Notes under the pieces: generated by a model
Told to the model about the DNA's origin: nothing
The model's input: the letters and a program-made list of their open reading frames with translations, nothing else
The model's database searches: none
Shown: positions 52,789 to 61,344 of the stretch, piece by piece
Position numbering within the stretch: position 1 is the stretch's first letter
How the letters are laid out: the number at the start of each line of letters is the position of its first letter
Made by a program: the position numbers and the translations under genes
NCBI GenBank assembly: GCA_005883575.1
Contig: VBFH01000027.1
Coordinates: forward strand, 46,644-110,643
DNA: 64,000 nucleotides
Source: Chloroflexota bacterium
Lineage (GTDB): Bacteria > Chloroflexota > Dormibacteria > Dormibacterales > Dormibacteraceae
Reading direction: 5' to 3'

Positions 52789-53617
52789 GCCGTCGCCCGA
52801 ACACGGCTGTGGCGTCGCGCAGGCGCACGGGCCAGGGCGGCGACAGACCAGCCTCGCGTGCAAGTCGCGTGAACACGGGTGACCCGACGCGCAGCTGCAC
52901 CGCCTCGCGATTGAAAACGTCGTCTGGCGGACCATCGGCGATGATCCGGCCGGCGACCATCGCGACAACGCGCGGACACAGCTCGCACAGCGTCTCCAGC
53001 CGGTGCTCGACCATGACGATGGTGATGCCGCTCGCGTGGAGGCCCGCGAGGACGTCAAAGATTGCAGCCGTGCCGGCCGGGTCGAGCTGGGATGTCGGCT
53101 CGTCCAGCAGTAGAAGCTTCGGCCGCATGGCCAGAAGTCCGGCAAGTGCCAATCGCTGCAGCTGGCCACCGCTCAGGTCCATCGGGTGGCGGGCGGCCAG
53201 CTGCGAGATCCCCACAAGAGCCATCGCCTCCTCGACACGCGCCGCAACCTCCAGCCTCGACACGCCGTGGCACTCGGGCCCGAATCCGACCTCATCGTCC
53301 ACCCGCTCCCGCGCGCCGGAGATCTGCGTGAAGGGGTTTTGAAACAGGAGCCCGACCTCGGCCGACCGTTGGATGACGCTCAACTCGCGCGAGTCCTTCT
53401 CGAGCACGACGACCCTTCCCTTGAGCCTTCCCCCGAAGAAGTGCGGCGCCAGGCCCATCGCCAGCAGGCACAGCGTCGACTTGCCGGCGTTGGTCGGGCC
53501 CGTGACCCCCACCCACTCCCCGACAGCAATGCTCAGCGATATGTCGCTCACCGCCTCGCGGGCGGCCTCCTCGTAGGCGTAAGAGACGTTCTCGAAGACC
53601 AGGGACGTGGAGCTCAA
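52781..53617 (-). CDS. ECF transporter ATPase (A1)
   Basis: A 278-aa ABC ATPase from TTG 53617, which overlaps the EcfT stop as TTGA. Walker A is GPTNAGKST (40-48), the Q-loop region is FQNPFTQISG, and the signature is DLSGGQLQRLALAG. Walker B is LLLLDEPTSQLDPAG and the H-loop is MVEHRLE. It pairs with the A2 ATPase to power vitamin- or nucleoside-type ECF uptake. Confidence 0.92.
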   Translation of the reverse strand: MSSTSLVFENVSYAYEEAAREAVSDISLSIAVGEWVGVTGPTNAGKSTLCLLAMGLAPHFFGGRLKGRVVVLEKDSRELSVIQRSAEVGLLFQNPFTQISGARERVDDEVGFGPECHGVSRLEVAARVEEAMALVGISQLAARHPMDLSGGQLQRLALAGLLAMRPKLLLLDEPTSQLDPAGTAAIFDVLAGLHASGITIVMVEHRLETLCELCPRVVAMVAGRIIADGPPDDVFNREAVQLRVGSPVFTRLAREAGLSPPWPVRLRDATAVFGRRLA

Positions 53618-54393
53618 CGCCACCCCGCGAGGCGGGCGGCGATCGCCGCGGGCACCGCCCCGATCAGGACCCATCGCAGCACACGTTGGAGAGGGCTGTC
53701 CGCAAACTCGAAACGCGCGACCCGCTTGACGGGGAGGCCGAACCCTCGAACCTCCAGCGCCATCGCGCGCTCTTGGGTCGCGACCAGCGATGACAGGACG
53801 AGCGGCAGCATCAACGGCAGGTACGCCCTCGCCCGTCGCGGCAGCGAGCCTTCGGTCTCCAGTCCGCGTGCGCGCTGCGCATCCTGGATCCGGCCGGCCA
53901 TGTCCAGTGTCTGCGGGATGATCTGCAGCGCCGACTGCACCACGTATCCCATCCGCGTCGACAGCCCGCGCTGCATCAGAGCTTCAGAGATGTCGGCCGG
54001 CCGAGTGGTGAAGCTGAAGAGGAACGTCGCGCACACGAGGCAGGCAATTCGCAGCGCGGCCAGTGCCGCGATCGCAAGACCCTCGCGGTAGTAAACGATC
54101 GGGCCGAGCGCAAAGGCCACGGTCCTGTTGTTCGCGTTGGCGAAGCCCTGAACCGCGAGCAGGAGGAGCGTGATCGGTAGAAGGATCGCAGCCGCGACCG
54201 CAAGCAACCGTCGAAGCACGCCGGCTGCAGTCACGAGCACGAGAAGAATGACGCCGATCCCCAACACCCAGCCAATCGATGGCGCGATGAATGCGATCGC
54301 GATCGCGCTCAGCGTCAGGGCGCCCTTGGTCAAGGGATGGGCGCGGTGGAGGAGGCTTTTGCCTTCCGCGTAAAGGCTCAGGCCTCCAGCCAC
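53614..54393 (-). CDS. ECF transporter T component
   Basis: A protein of about 259 residues from GTG 54393 (AAGGA is 5 nt upstream). A cytoplasmic N-terminus (SLYAEGKSLLHRAHPLTKG) is followed by about five membrane helices and two coupling-helix Ala-Arg-Gly motifs (DAQRARGLE, ALEVRGF), the conserved ARG-like EcfT features that contact the ATPases. A longer frame to 54495 overlaps the S component and is rejected. Confidence 0.9.
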   Translation of the reverse strand: MAGGLSLYAEGKSLLHRAHPLTKGALTLSAIAIAFIAPSIGWVLGIGVILLVLVTAAGVLRRLLAVAAAILLPITLLLLAVQGFANANNRTVAFALGPIVYYREGLAIAALAALRIACLVCATFLFSFTTRPADISEALMQRGLSTRMGYVVQSALQIIPQTLDMAGRIQDAQRARGLETEGSLPRRARAYLPLMLPLVLSSLVATQERAMALEVRGFGLPVKRVARFEFADSPLQRVLRWVLIGAVPAAIAARLAGWR

Positions 54394-54406
54394 TGCGTCC
54401 TTGTGC

Positions 54407-55042
54407 TCAGACGGATGACGCGGGCGCCGGCTCGGGCTCACCGGACTGGCGCCGCCAGACCGAGAACAAGGCGCGGTATCGGTTCGGCAGGCCAAAGTAA
54501 ATCAGGGTCGCGACGACGACCGTGATGAGCTTGTCCGGGATGTCGCCCGTGGCCTCGTCGATGTACGCGGCGAGCCATGTCGGCCAGCCGCTCTTGACGA
54601 GGCTTGCGTAAACGGCGTCACCGAGAGGGACGCCGCTCTGGCCGGCGTAGAGGTTGATGTTGAGCGGCGTGGAGCCGATCGACGCCACGAGCACGATAAG
54701 GACGTAAAGGGCGATCCGGCCGGGCCAGGTCTTGTGCCATCCGTAGTAGCCGCCGATGCCGGCGGCGATGCCGATCGCGAGCGAGATGATCGAGTAGGGC
54801 GCGGCGATCGGGTCGACCGTGCCGGAGCTGATGAAGTTGGTGATGAGGCCGGCGATGCCGCCCACCCACGGGCCGGCGAGAAGCCCACCGAGCACGGTCC
54901 CGATCGAGTCGAGGAACAGCGGGAGCTTCAATGTCGACGCGACGGCATGGCCCGCCCAGTCGATGGCGATGCAGACCGGGATGAGGACGATGGCGAGCGT
55001 ATTCATCCTCACCTTGAACGCGTTGAGAATCCCCACGGTCAA
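54407..55042 (-). CDS. ECF transporter substrate-binding S component
   Basis: A 211-aa, six-helix membrane protein with the loop LPLFLDSIGTVLGGLLAGPW and IDEATGDIPDKLITVVVA. The segment IGTVLGGLLAGPWVGGIAGL is typical of S components. The substrate is not readable from sequence. Its divergence from ribokinase and a nucleoside hydrolase argues for a nucleoside, ribose or a related ligand. TTG 55042 has GGAGG five to ten nt upstream. The promoter is at 55082-55110. Confidence 0.87.
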   Translation of the reverse strand: MTVGILNAFKVRMNTLAIVLIPVCIAIDWAGHAVASTLKLPLFLDSIGTVLGGLLAGPWVGGIAGLITNFISSGTVDPIAAPYSIISLAIGIAAGIGGYYGWHKTWPGRIALYVLIVLVASIGSTPLNINLYAGQSGVPLGDAVYASLVKSGWPTWLAAYIDEATGDIPDKLITVVVATLIYFGLPNRYRALFSVWRRQSGEPEPAPASSV

Positions 55043-55081
55043 CCCCTCCCTCCAAAAATGCGGATCGACGAGAGCCTCGTA

Positions 55082-55110
55082 TTCGTAGACCCCCCGCGCC
55101 CTGTTGTCAA
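55082..55110 (-). promoter_or_regulatory. Sigma70-like promoter of the ECF operon
   Basis: Minus strand: TTGACA (55105-55110), 17-nt spacer, TACGAA (55082-55087). It drives the S-T-A1-A2 operon leftward. Confidence 0.65.
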
Positions 55111-55137
55111 CCGTGGCTCGGAGCGCACTATTGCCCC

Positions 55138-56031
55138 GTGGGCTCAGTCGCCGTCCTGGGCAGCATCAACATGGACCTGGTCGTGCGGGTGCCGGCCCTT
55201 CCACTTCCAGGCGACACCGTCCTGGGCGATCGGCTGCTCACCGTCCCCGGCGGCAAGGGAGCGAATCAAGCCGTGGCCGCAGCCCGGTTGGGTGCGCGCG
55301 TTCGGATGATCGGCCGCGTCGGCGGCGATGAGTTCGGGCGACAGCTCGTTGCGGGGCTGCGTGAGGATGGAGTCCGCACCGCCGACGTCATCGTCGACGC
55401 CTCCGAACCCAGCGGCACCGCTCTGATCGTCGTCGAGCACGGAGGGCAGAACACGGTCACGGTGGCGCCGGGCGCCAATCGGCGGGTCGGCGAAGAGGAA
55501 GTCGCCCGACTCCGCAGAGGACTGGGTCGGGACGATGTCGTCGTCCTCCAGCTGGAGATTCCGCTAGACACCGTGATGGCGGCGATCGCGGCCGCCAAAG
55601 ACGCGGGTGCCAGGGTCATCCTGAACGCCGCGCCAAGCGGCGGGATTGCGCGCCGGCCGGTCCCGTTCGTTGACCTGCTCGTCGCCAACTGGCGCGAGGC
55701 GGAGGAGCTGGGCGGAAAAGAGCTGGAGCGATCGGTGGGCGCGCTCGTGGTGACGCTCGGAGCCGATGGATCGAAGCTCTACGCGGACGGCCGGATGACG
55801 CGCATCGAACCACAGCCCGTCGAGGCGATCGACGCTACCGCCGCCGGGGACGCGTTCGTCGGGGCAGTGGCATTCGCCATTGCCCGGGGTGCGCACATCC
55901 CCGACGCGGTTCGGCTGGGAGGAGCGGCGGGCGCTGCCGCTGCGACGAAGCTCGGCGCGCGGCCATCACTGCCGTTTCCGGAAGACCTCAAGCGGCTCTT
56001 CGGAATCGAGCTCGACGACGTCCACGACTGA
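55138..56031 (+). CDS. rbsK: Ribokinase-type PfkB sugar kinase
   Basis: A 297-aa PfkB kinase from GTG 55138. It has the N-terminal LGSINMDLVVRVP, the di-Gly hinge PGGKGANQAVAAARLGA, LNAAPSGG and the C-terminal catalytic-base motif DATAAGDAFVGAVA. Family members phosphorylate ribose or deoxyribose. It is followed by a nucleoside hydrolase whose product would be ribose, so the two form a nucleoside-salvage pair. The divergent ECF operon may take up the nucleoside. Confidence 0.88.
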   Translation: MGSVAVLGSINMDLVVRVPALPLPGDTVLGDRLLTVPGGKGANQAVAAARLGARVRMIGRVGGDEFGRQLVAGLREDGVRTADVIVDASEPSGTALIVVEHGGQNTVTVAPGANRRVGEEEVARLRRGLGRDDVVVLQLEIPLDTVMAAIAAAKDAGARVILNAAPSGGIARRPVPFVDLLVANWREAEELGGKELERSVGALVVTLGADGSKLYADGRMTRIEPQPVEAIDATAAGDAFVGAVAFAIARGAHIPDAVRLGGAAGAAAATKLGARPSLPFPEDLKRLFGIELDDVHD

Positions 56032-56035
56032 TGAC

Positions 56036-56977
56036 GTGAGCAGGCGCATCATCCTCGACTGCGACCCGGGCCACGACGATGCGATGGCGATCCTGCTGGC
56101 GCACGGCACCCCCGAGGTCACGCTTTCGGCCATCACGACAGTAGCGGGCAACCACACGCTCGAGCTGACAACACTGAATGCACTGCGCGTCTGCACCCTC
56201 GCGGGGATAAGCGACGTCCCGGTCGCCGCCGGGTGCGCAGCGCCGCTGGTCCGGCCGCTTGTCACCGCTCCCGAGATTCATGGCACGACAGGCCTGGAGG
56301 GCCATGCGTGGGAAGAACCGGCCGCGCGCGCGGTCCCGGATCACGCGGTGGACATGATCGTCGACATGGTGATGGCCTCGCCAGGCGAGATCACGCTGGT
56401 TCCGATCGGACCCCTGACCAATATTGCGGTGGCCCTGCGGAAGGAACCACGCATTGCCGAGCGGGTGCGCGAGGTGGTCATGATGGGGGGCTCGTACACG
56501 GGCGGCAACGTCACCGCGGCCGCCGAGTTCAACGTTTATGTGGATCCCGAGGCGGCGGCGATCGTGTTCGGTGCCCCCTGGCCGCTCACGATGATCGGGC
56601 TCGAGGTCACACGGCTGGCGGCCGCGGGTGAGACCATCTTCGAGCGAATCGAGTCCCTCGACTCACCGGTTTCGCGCGCCGTCGTCGGCATGCTGCGGTT
56701 CTACCAGGCGCAGCACCTGCGAGAGACCGGCGTCAGCGATCCGCCGGTGCACGATCCCTGTGCCGTCGCATGCGTCGCCAGACCCGAGCTGGTCCCCTGT
56801 CGTGAGGCCTATGTCGAGGTCGAGCTCGCCGGCCGGCTCACGACCGGCATGACGGTGACGGACTTCCGCCGCCGTGCCGGTGTTCCGTTCGACGCAAAAG
56901 TCGGCACCGGTCTACATCTCGACGGGTTCTGGGACCTCTTCATCGACTCACTTGCGCCCCAGGCGCATCGTTTCTAG
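56036..56977 (+). CDS. Inosine-uridine-preferring nucleoside hydrolase
   Basis: A 313-aa nucleoside N-ribohydrolase from GTG 56036. The calcium/catalytic motif DCDPGHDDAMAIL is near the N-terminus, with TVAGNHTLE, GHAWEE, EVVMMGGSYTGGNV and a later HDPCAVA. It cleaves purine or pyrimidine nucleosides into base and ribose. It is 4 nt after the ribokinase stop, so it is in one operon. Longer frames into ribokinase are not supported. Confidence 0.92.
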   Translation: MSRRIILDCDPGHDDAMAILLAHGTPEVTLSAITTVAGNHTLELTTLNALRVCTLAGISDVPVAAGCAAPLVRPLVTAPEIHGTTGLEGHAWEEPAARAVPDHAVDMIVDMVMASPGEITLVPIGPLTNIAVALRKEPRIAERVREVVMMGGSYTGGNVTAAAEFNVYVDPEAAAIVFGAPWPLTMIGLEVTRLAAAGETIFERIESLDSPVSRAVVGMLRFYQAQHLRETGVSDPPVHDPCAVACVARPELVPCREAYVEVELAGRLTTGMTVTDFRRRAGVPFDAKVGTGLHLDGFWDLFIDSLAPQAHRF

Positions 56978-57268
56978 GTGTGAGAAACAGAGTCAACGGC
57001 ACGCCGGCGGAGCAAACTGCGCCGGAACTCGAGCCGGCGCAGCCTGTGCCGCCGATCCCGCTGAGCATTCACCTGGACGCGACTCGACCGAGCGCGGCGC
57101 TCCGTTGTCCGACGATCTGATCCTGACCGCCTTGCGGTCCCAGCTCTTTTTTCCTTCATCTTCGCCGCCCCCTATGCGGTGGCTCTTGTGGGCGAGTTTC
57201 AGTGTGGTTCGGTCTCTCGCTACTGATAGAACGTCTAAATTTGCGCCAATAGCTGTTTTTTCTTCGTG
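56978..57268. other. Non-coding stretch upstream of amidohydrolase
   Basis: Two tiny open frames (56980-57120, Pro-rich; 57174-57269, ends TGA overlapping the amidohydrolase start) are not supported by homology. The 3' part is unusually T/A-rich (57221-57262) and carries TACTGATA...AATTTG, which recurs near 62763. A promoter is likely in this part. Confidence 0.5.
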
Positions 57269-58261
57269 ATGCGCAAGATCGACGCGTTCGCGCACATCTT
57301 GCCCAGACGCTATCTGGACCGTCTGGACAAGCATCTCGAGACGTCGATCACGAGCCGGCAGCTGCGGTACTACCGCGAGGGCGTCTTCGGTTTCAACCCC
57401 GCCCTGACCGATCTTGAAGCGCGCTGGCGCGCGATGGACACAATTGGCGAGTACGCGCAAGTACTGGTGCTGGCGGTGCCGCCGCTGGAGGACGTCGGCC
57501 CGCCTGAAGTCGCCGCCGACTTCGCCCGCCTGGCCAACGACGAGATGGCCGACCTCGTGGCGAAGCATCCGGACCGCTTTGTGGGCTTTGCGGCGGCGCT
57601 TCCGTTCAACGACATCGATGCGTCGCTGCTGGAGCTTGACCGCGCGGTCGACCGGCTGGGCGCGCTCGGGATCCAGATGTTCACCAACGTGCGAGGCGCA
57701 CCAATCGACGACGCCCGCTTCGAGCCGATCTTGGCACGCGTCGAAGAGGTAGAGAGGATGGTGTGGCTGCATCCCACCCGTGCCGCAAATTTCACCGACT
57801 ACGCCATGGAGCGCGAGTCCAACTACGGCCTGTGGTGGGCCATCGGCTGGCCTTACGAAACCGCCGCCGCGCTTGCCAGGCTCGTGTACTCAGGCCGGAT
57901 GGAAGAGCATCCGAACCTGAAGCTCATCGCCCATCACGGCGGCGGCATGGTGCCGCATTTCGCGGCTCGGCTCGGCATGGGCCCGGGTTTCCGCCAGGTC
58001 CAGGACACGCTGCCGCTGCACCCGACCGACTACTTCCGCAGGTTCTACGCCGACACGGCGCTGTTCGGCGCAACGCACGCTGTCCGCTGCGTCATCGATT
58101 TCTTCGGGCCGGCGAACGTGTTGTTCGGCACCGACATGCCGCTCGGCCCACCGGACGCGGTCGAGGCGACAATCCAGGACGTCGATGCGTGCGGTCTCGC
58201 CGTCGCTGACCAATCCGCGATCTACTCCGGGAACGCGACTCGACTGCTGGGCATCAAATAG
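57269..58261 (+). CDS. Amidohydrolase family 2 (ACMSD-like)
   Basis: A 330-aa TIM-barrel metal enzyme. The N-terminal motif is KIDAFAHILPRRYLDRLD, where the usual first His of HxH is Phe-Ala-His. Later motifs are MVWLHPTRAAN, LIAHHGGGMVPH and FGTDMPLGPPD, which carry the remaining His/Asp ligands. Related enzymes are decarboxylases and hydrolases of aromatic acids. Start ATG 57269 follows GTG 57266 directly. A gene fragment of an epoxide hydrolase follows its stop. Confidence 0.85.
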   Translation: MRKIDAFAHILPRRYLDRLDKHLETSITSRQLRYYREGVFGFNPALTDLEARWRAMDTIGEYAQVLVLAVPPLEDVGPPEVAADFARLANDEMADLVAKHPDRFVGFAAALPFNDIDASLLELDRAVDRLGALGIQMFTNVRGAPIDDARFEPILARVEEVERMVWLHPTRAANFTDYAMERESNYGLWWAIGWPYETAAALARLVYSGRMEEHPNLKLIAHHGGGMVPHFAARLGMGPGFRQVQDTLPLHPTDYFRRFYADTALFGATHAVRCVIDFFGPANVLFGTDMPLGPPDAVEATIQDVDACGLAVADQSAIYSGNATRLLGIK

Positions 58262-58265
58262 TCAG

Positions 58266-58462
58266 CGGATCCATTTCCTCCACGTCCGATCAGCCGAGCC
58301 CAACGCGATGCCGCTGCTGATGACGCACGGCTGGCCCGTCCGGATCGCCGGACGGCGGCGCGGCAAGGTGAATTCGACCGCGGAGGCCACGTTGCGGCCA
58401 TGGAGGTGCCCGATCTGCTGACGGCCGGCGTGAGGAAGTTCTTTCGAGGGCTGCGCGGCTAG
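58266..58462 (+). pseudogene. Epoxide hydrolase remnant
   Basis: Two short pieces of an EHN-type epoxide hydrolase remain. RIHFLHVRSAEPNAMP and LLMTHGWP (58266-58337) form the N-terminal core with the HGWP oxyanion motif. DRGGHVAAMEVPDLLTAG and VRKFFRGLRG (58376-58462) form the C-terminus around the catalytic His, in another frame. The ~200 residues between them and the first ~75 residues are absent. The fragment starts directly after the amidohydrolase stop. Confidence 0.72.
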
Positions 58463-58594
58463 CCGGATGCCCCTGGTGCCCGGATGGGCAATCAGATATC
58501 CGGGCCAGGGGCAAGTGCCCATGGACAAGGGACTCGATCGGTCCTAGCATCGGCCAGACGCCGCTCGCCGCTCTCTCCATCTGGAGGTGATGCC

Positions 58595-59041
58595 ATGCGA
58601 AGTTCCATCCTCGACATGAGTCAGTGGGCCAATCCACCACCGGTGGGGCTGGTTTCGCATCACGTCCGGCACGTTTTGTCCCGGAGAACATTTCTCGGTT
58701 CGATAGCGGGGGTCGCGGGCGCAACGCTCGGCACGGGTTTGTTTCCGACCAACGTGCTCGCGGCCAAGGCGCCCAACGCGGCGCCAAAGCCGACGAGCAA
58801 CCAGATCACGCTGAACGGTGTCACGTTCTCGCTGACCTTCTTCGGGCCGGGAATCGACCCATCGTCGATCGGCGACTTCAACGGTTTCGTCGGCGTCGCC
58901 GATGTGCAGGGCACCGGGACCGCCACGAACCCTGACGGGAGCACCGAAACGCTTCTTTACGACACCGACATGCGCTTCATGAGCGGTGTCTATGTGGGCC
59001 AGGACGGAGCCGTCCATAAAGGAACGTTCGGCTTCGTTTGA
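58595..59041 (+). CDS. Tat-exported protein, N-terminal part to in-frame TGA
   Basis: A frame of 148 codons with GGAGGTG six nt upstream of ATG 58595. A twin-arginine signal (SRRTFLGSIAGVAGATLGTG) predicts export of a folded protein. The mature part (FNGFVGVADVQGTGTAT, NPDGSTETLLYDTDMRFMSG, TFGFV) looks like a beta-barrel. The frame ends at TGA 59039-59041, but continues in phase to 59491 as a plausible rest of the same domain. I cannot name a family; a small beta-barrel of the allene-oxide-cyclase type is possible. Confidence 0.65.
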   Translation: MRSSILDMSQWANPPPVGLVSHHVRHVLSRRTFLGSIAGVAGATLGTGLFPTNVLAAKAPNAAPKPTSNQITLNGVTFSLTFFGPGIDPSSIGDFNGFVGVADVQGTGTATNPDGSTETLLYDTDMRFMSGVYVGQDGAVHKGTFGFV

Positions 59042-59491
59042 TTGGACCTCTACAGGGGTCAGTATGACCTCACGAATTTCTCGACCCAGGTTCATGACTT
59101 CGATCCGGGAATCAGCCCCTATCCGGGCGGGCTGTTCTGGACGGTGCCGATCCCCGCGATAGGTCCGGTCGAGCTCGGAACAGGTCGGGCGCGGATGCGG
59201 GCAACGAACCTCGCGATGAAGGATTACTTCGACATACCCAATGCCCTGTTCCGCTTCGAATCGCCGGTGTCGGTCGGCGCGTCGGCCAGCTTTGACATCC
59301 ACTGGCATGGACCGGTGTCCAGCAGGGGAAGGGTCACCACCACGGGTTCCTCGGGTCAGCTGGTCATGAGCCAGGCCACGATGACCTGGTCAGCGCACAA
59401 CGATTTCGGCTTCAGCTTCGTCTCGAACCCGTCTGGGACCAAGAGCGTTTTCGCGCAGTTGGGTCACGTCAAGAACGGGGTGTTCGTCTAG
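59042..59491 (+). pseudogene. Continuation of the Tat-exported protein after TGA
   Basis: In the same frame as the preceding part, 149 further codons encode LDLYRGQYDLTNFSTQVHDF, PGGLFWTVPIPAIG and LVMSQATMTWSAHNDFGFSF, ending VFV at a TAG. Together with the first part the protein would be 297 residues. Separate initiation at TTG 59042 is possible but has no own ribosome site. A 6-bp hairpin (GACCTC-TACA-GGGGTC) lies 3 nt after the TGA. Whether this is a nonsense mutation, readthrough or a split gene is open. Confidence 0.55.
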
Positions 59492-59500
59492 CGAGCTCGA

Positions 59501-61312
59501 TCAAGCGGGAGGACGCGGATGTCCGCGCCCTCCCGTCCGGTTGGCGACCGCCGCGTCCTCCAACAGCGCTTCCGGCAGCTCAACCACTCGCGAGCGCAGG
59601 TACTCACCGAGACCTTTCGCCTGAGGATCGATGCGGGTAGAAGAGGCCACGCCTTCGCCAAGAAGGCCGAGCACGATGAAGTTCAGCGACCGAATATTTG
59701 GCAGCCGGTACCGATGGACTTCCCGGCGCGTGATCTCCGGCATCAGCTCGCCCAGCCGATCCACGGTCAGAAATGCGTCTAACCAGCGGTATCCATCCTC
59801 GCTGCGGGCCCAGACGCCGACGTTGGCATTGCCACCCTTATCACCCGACCTCGCGCCGAACACGGTCCCCAGTGGCAGCCGCCGCGTCGGCCCAAAGTCG
59901 GCCGGCTCCGGCCGACCGTCATCCGCCTTCTCTTCCTGCGGCGGCCGTCGGGGCGGTTCTACGACCTCGAGTCGGCGGCCGTCCTCGAACACGACCGTCT
60001 GGGTCACGACCTCCGCCGACACCAGCGCCGGCCAGAAAACCCCGTACGTCGTCTCCGCCTCGGGCGGACCGGTCGTGAAGAAGCCTGGGTAGCTCGCCAG
60101 CGCAAGCTCGATGAACTTGTTGGAGAACGCCCGCCCCACCTTCCTGGCGTCGCGGTCCTTCACGGTCACGCGGAGCTGGGCGATCGCCTCGGCATTGGTC
60201 GGCGCGTCGGGACGATCCGTGCGGAGGAGCTGGACGTCGACGTGCTCGAAGGCCGACTCGCCGCCCAAGGGCTCGAAAAGCTGCCGCCGCGCGACCTCCG
60301 CCTTGGCCTCGATGTCCAGGCCGGTGAGGACGAACGTCATCGTGTTCCGGTAACCGCCCACGTAGTTGACCGACACCTTGAGACTGTCGGGCGCGGCTTC
60401 GCCTATAACTCCGGACACGAGCACGCGATCGGGTCCGTCAGGCGACAGCTGGATGCTGTCGATCCGTGCGACCACATCCGGGTTCAGGTAGCCGCGGCCC
60501 TGGATCTCATAGAGAAGCTGCGCGGTGACCGTGCCAACCGAGACCAATCCCCCACTGCCCGGATGCTTGGTGATGACGGAGGTGCCGTCTTCGCGCACCT
60601 CGGCGATTGGGAAGCCGAGATTGGTGATCCCGGGCACCTCCGAGAAGAAGCTGTAGTTGCCGCCGGTCGCCTGCGGCCCGCACTCGATGATGTGGCCGGC
60701 GACGACGGCGCCGGCCAGGCGGTTCCAATCGTCCCGCGCCCAGCCGAAGCGCCAGGCGGCCGGGCCGACGACGAGCGAGGCGTCCGCGACCCGGGGACAA
60801 ACCACGATGTCCGCTCCGGCCTTGAGCGCGTCGACGATTCCCCACGCGCCGATGTACGCGTTCGCTGAGACCGGCTTCACGCCGGCCTCGGCGAGCGAGC
60901 GCCCCGTGTCGAGGTGGCGGAGCTCGTGACCGGCGGCCTGGAGCTCGCCAAGCCGCGGCAGCAGGTCGTCGCCCTCGATGTGGGCGACACTGGCCCGCAG
61001 CCCCAAGCGCACCAGCAGCTCGCGGAGCTTTCTCGCGAGCCCTGCCGGGTTGAGACCGCCGGCGTTGGCGACGATCTTCACGCCGCGGTCGATCGCCAGG
61101 CCCGCGACCTCCTCCATCTGGCGCAGGAACGTGGTCGCGTAGCCGGCGTCAGGATCCTTCTGGCGCGACTTCCAGAGGATCAGCATCGTCAGCTCGGCCA
61201 GGTATTCGCCCGTCAGGACATCGATCGGCCCGCCCTCGAGCATCTCGCGCGCCGCCGAGAAGCGGTCTCCGTAAAACCCGGAGCAGTTGGCGATCCTGAT
61301 GGAGTCAGCCAC
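59501..61312 (-). CDS. DUF1446/AtuA-like acyclic terpene utilisation protein
   Basis: A 603-aa protein with an N-terminal DUF1446 domain (ANCSGFYGDRFSAAREML, LTGEYLAELTM, NAGGLNPAGLARKL, GHIIECGPQATGGNYSFF). The C-terminal AtuA-like domain has GTVFGARSGDKGGNANVGVW and NFIVLGLLGEGVASSTRID. AtuA is needed for citronellol/geraniol catabolism in Pseudomonas, yet its reaction is not settled. No atuB-H neighbours occur here. It may act on another branched acyl-CoA. Confidence 0.88.
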   Translation of the reverse strand: MADSIRIANCSGFYGDRFSAAREMLEGGPIDVLTGEYLAELTMLILWKSRQKDPDAGYATTFLRQMEEVAGLAIDRGVKIVANAGGLNPAGLARKLRELLVRLGLRASVAHIEGDDLLPRLGELQAAGHELRHLDTGRSLAEAGVKPVSANAYIGAWGIVDALKAGADIVVCPRVADASLVVGPAAWRFGWARDDWNRLAGAVVAGHIIECGPQATGGNYSFFSEVPGITNLGFPIAEVREDGTSVITKHPGSGGLVSVGTVTAQLLYEIQGRGYLNPDVVARIDSIQLSPDGPDRVLVSGVIGEAAPDSLKVSVNYVGGYRNTMTFVLTGLDIEAKAEVARRQLFEPLGGESAFEHVDVQLLRTDRPDAPTNAEAIAQLRVTVKDRDARKVGRAFSNKFIELALASYPGFFTTGPPEAETTYGVFWPALVSAEVVTQTVVFEDGRRLEVVEPPRRPPQEEKADDGRPEPADFGPTRRLPLGTVFGARSGDKGGNANVGVWARSEDGYRWLDAFLTVDRLGELMPEITRREVHRYRLPNIRSLNFIVLGLLGEGVASSTRIDPQAKGLGEYLRSRVVELPEALLEDAAVANRTGGRGHPRPPA

Positions 61313-61344
61313 GGTGATGCTCGGTCAGGGGCGCAGGGTATGAA

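Noticed and set aside
57174..57269. Possible 31-codon leader peptide ending at the amidohydrolase start
   Set aside because: No ribosome site, no attenuator-like structure and no amino-acid run; not supported as a gene.
59039..59060. Selenocysteine insertion at the in-frame TGA
   Set aside because: The hairpin is short and lacks the bacterial SECIS apical loop features; no selenoprotein family is recognised. Kept only as an in-frame stop.
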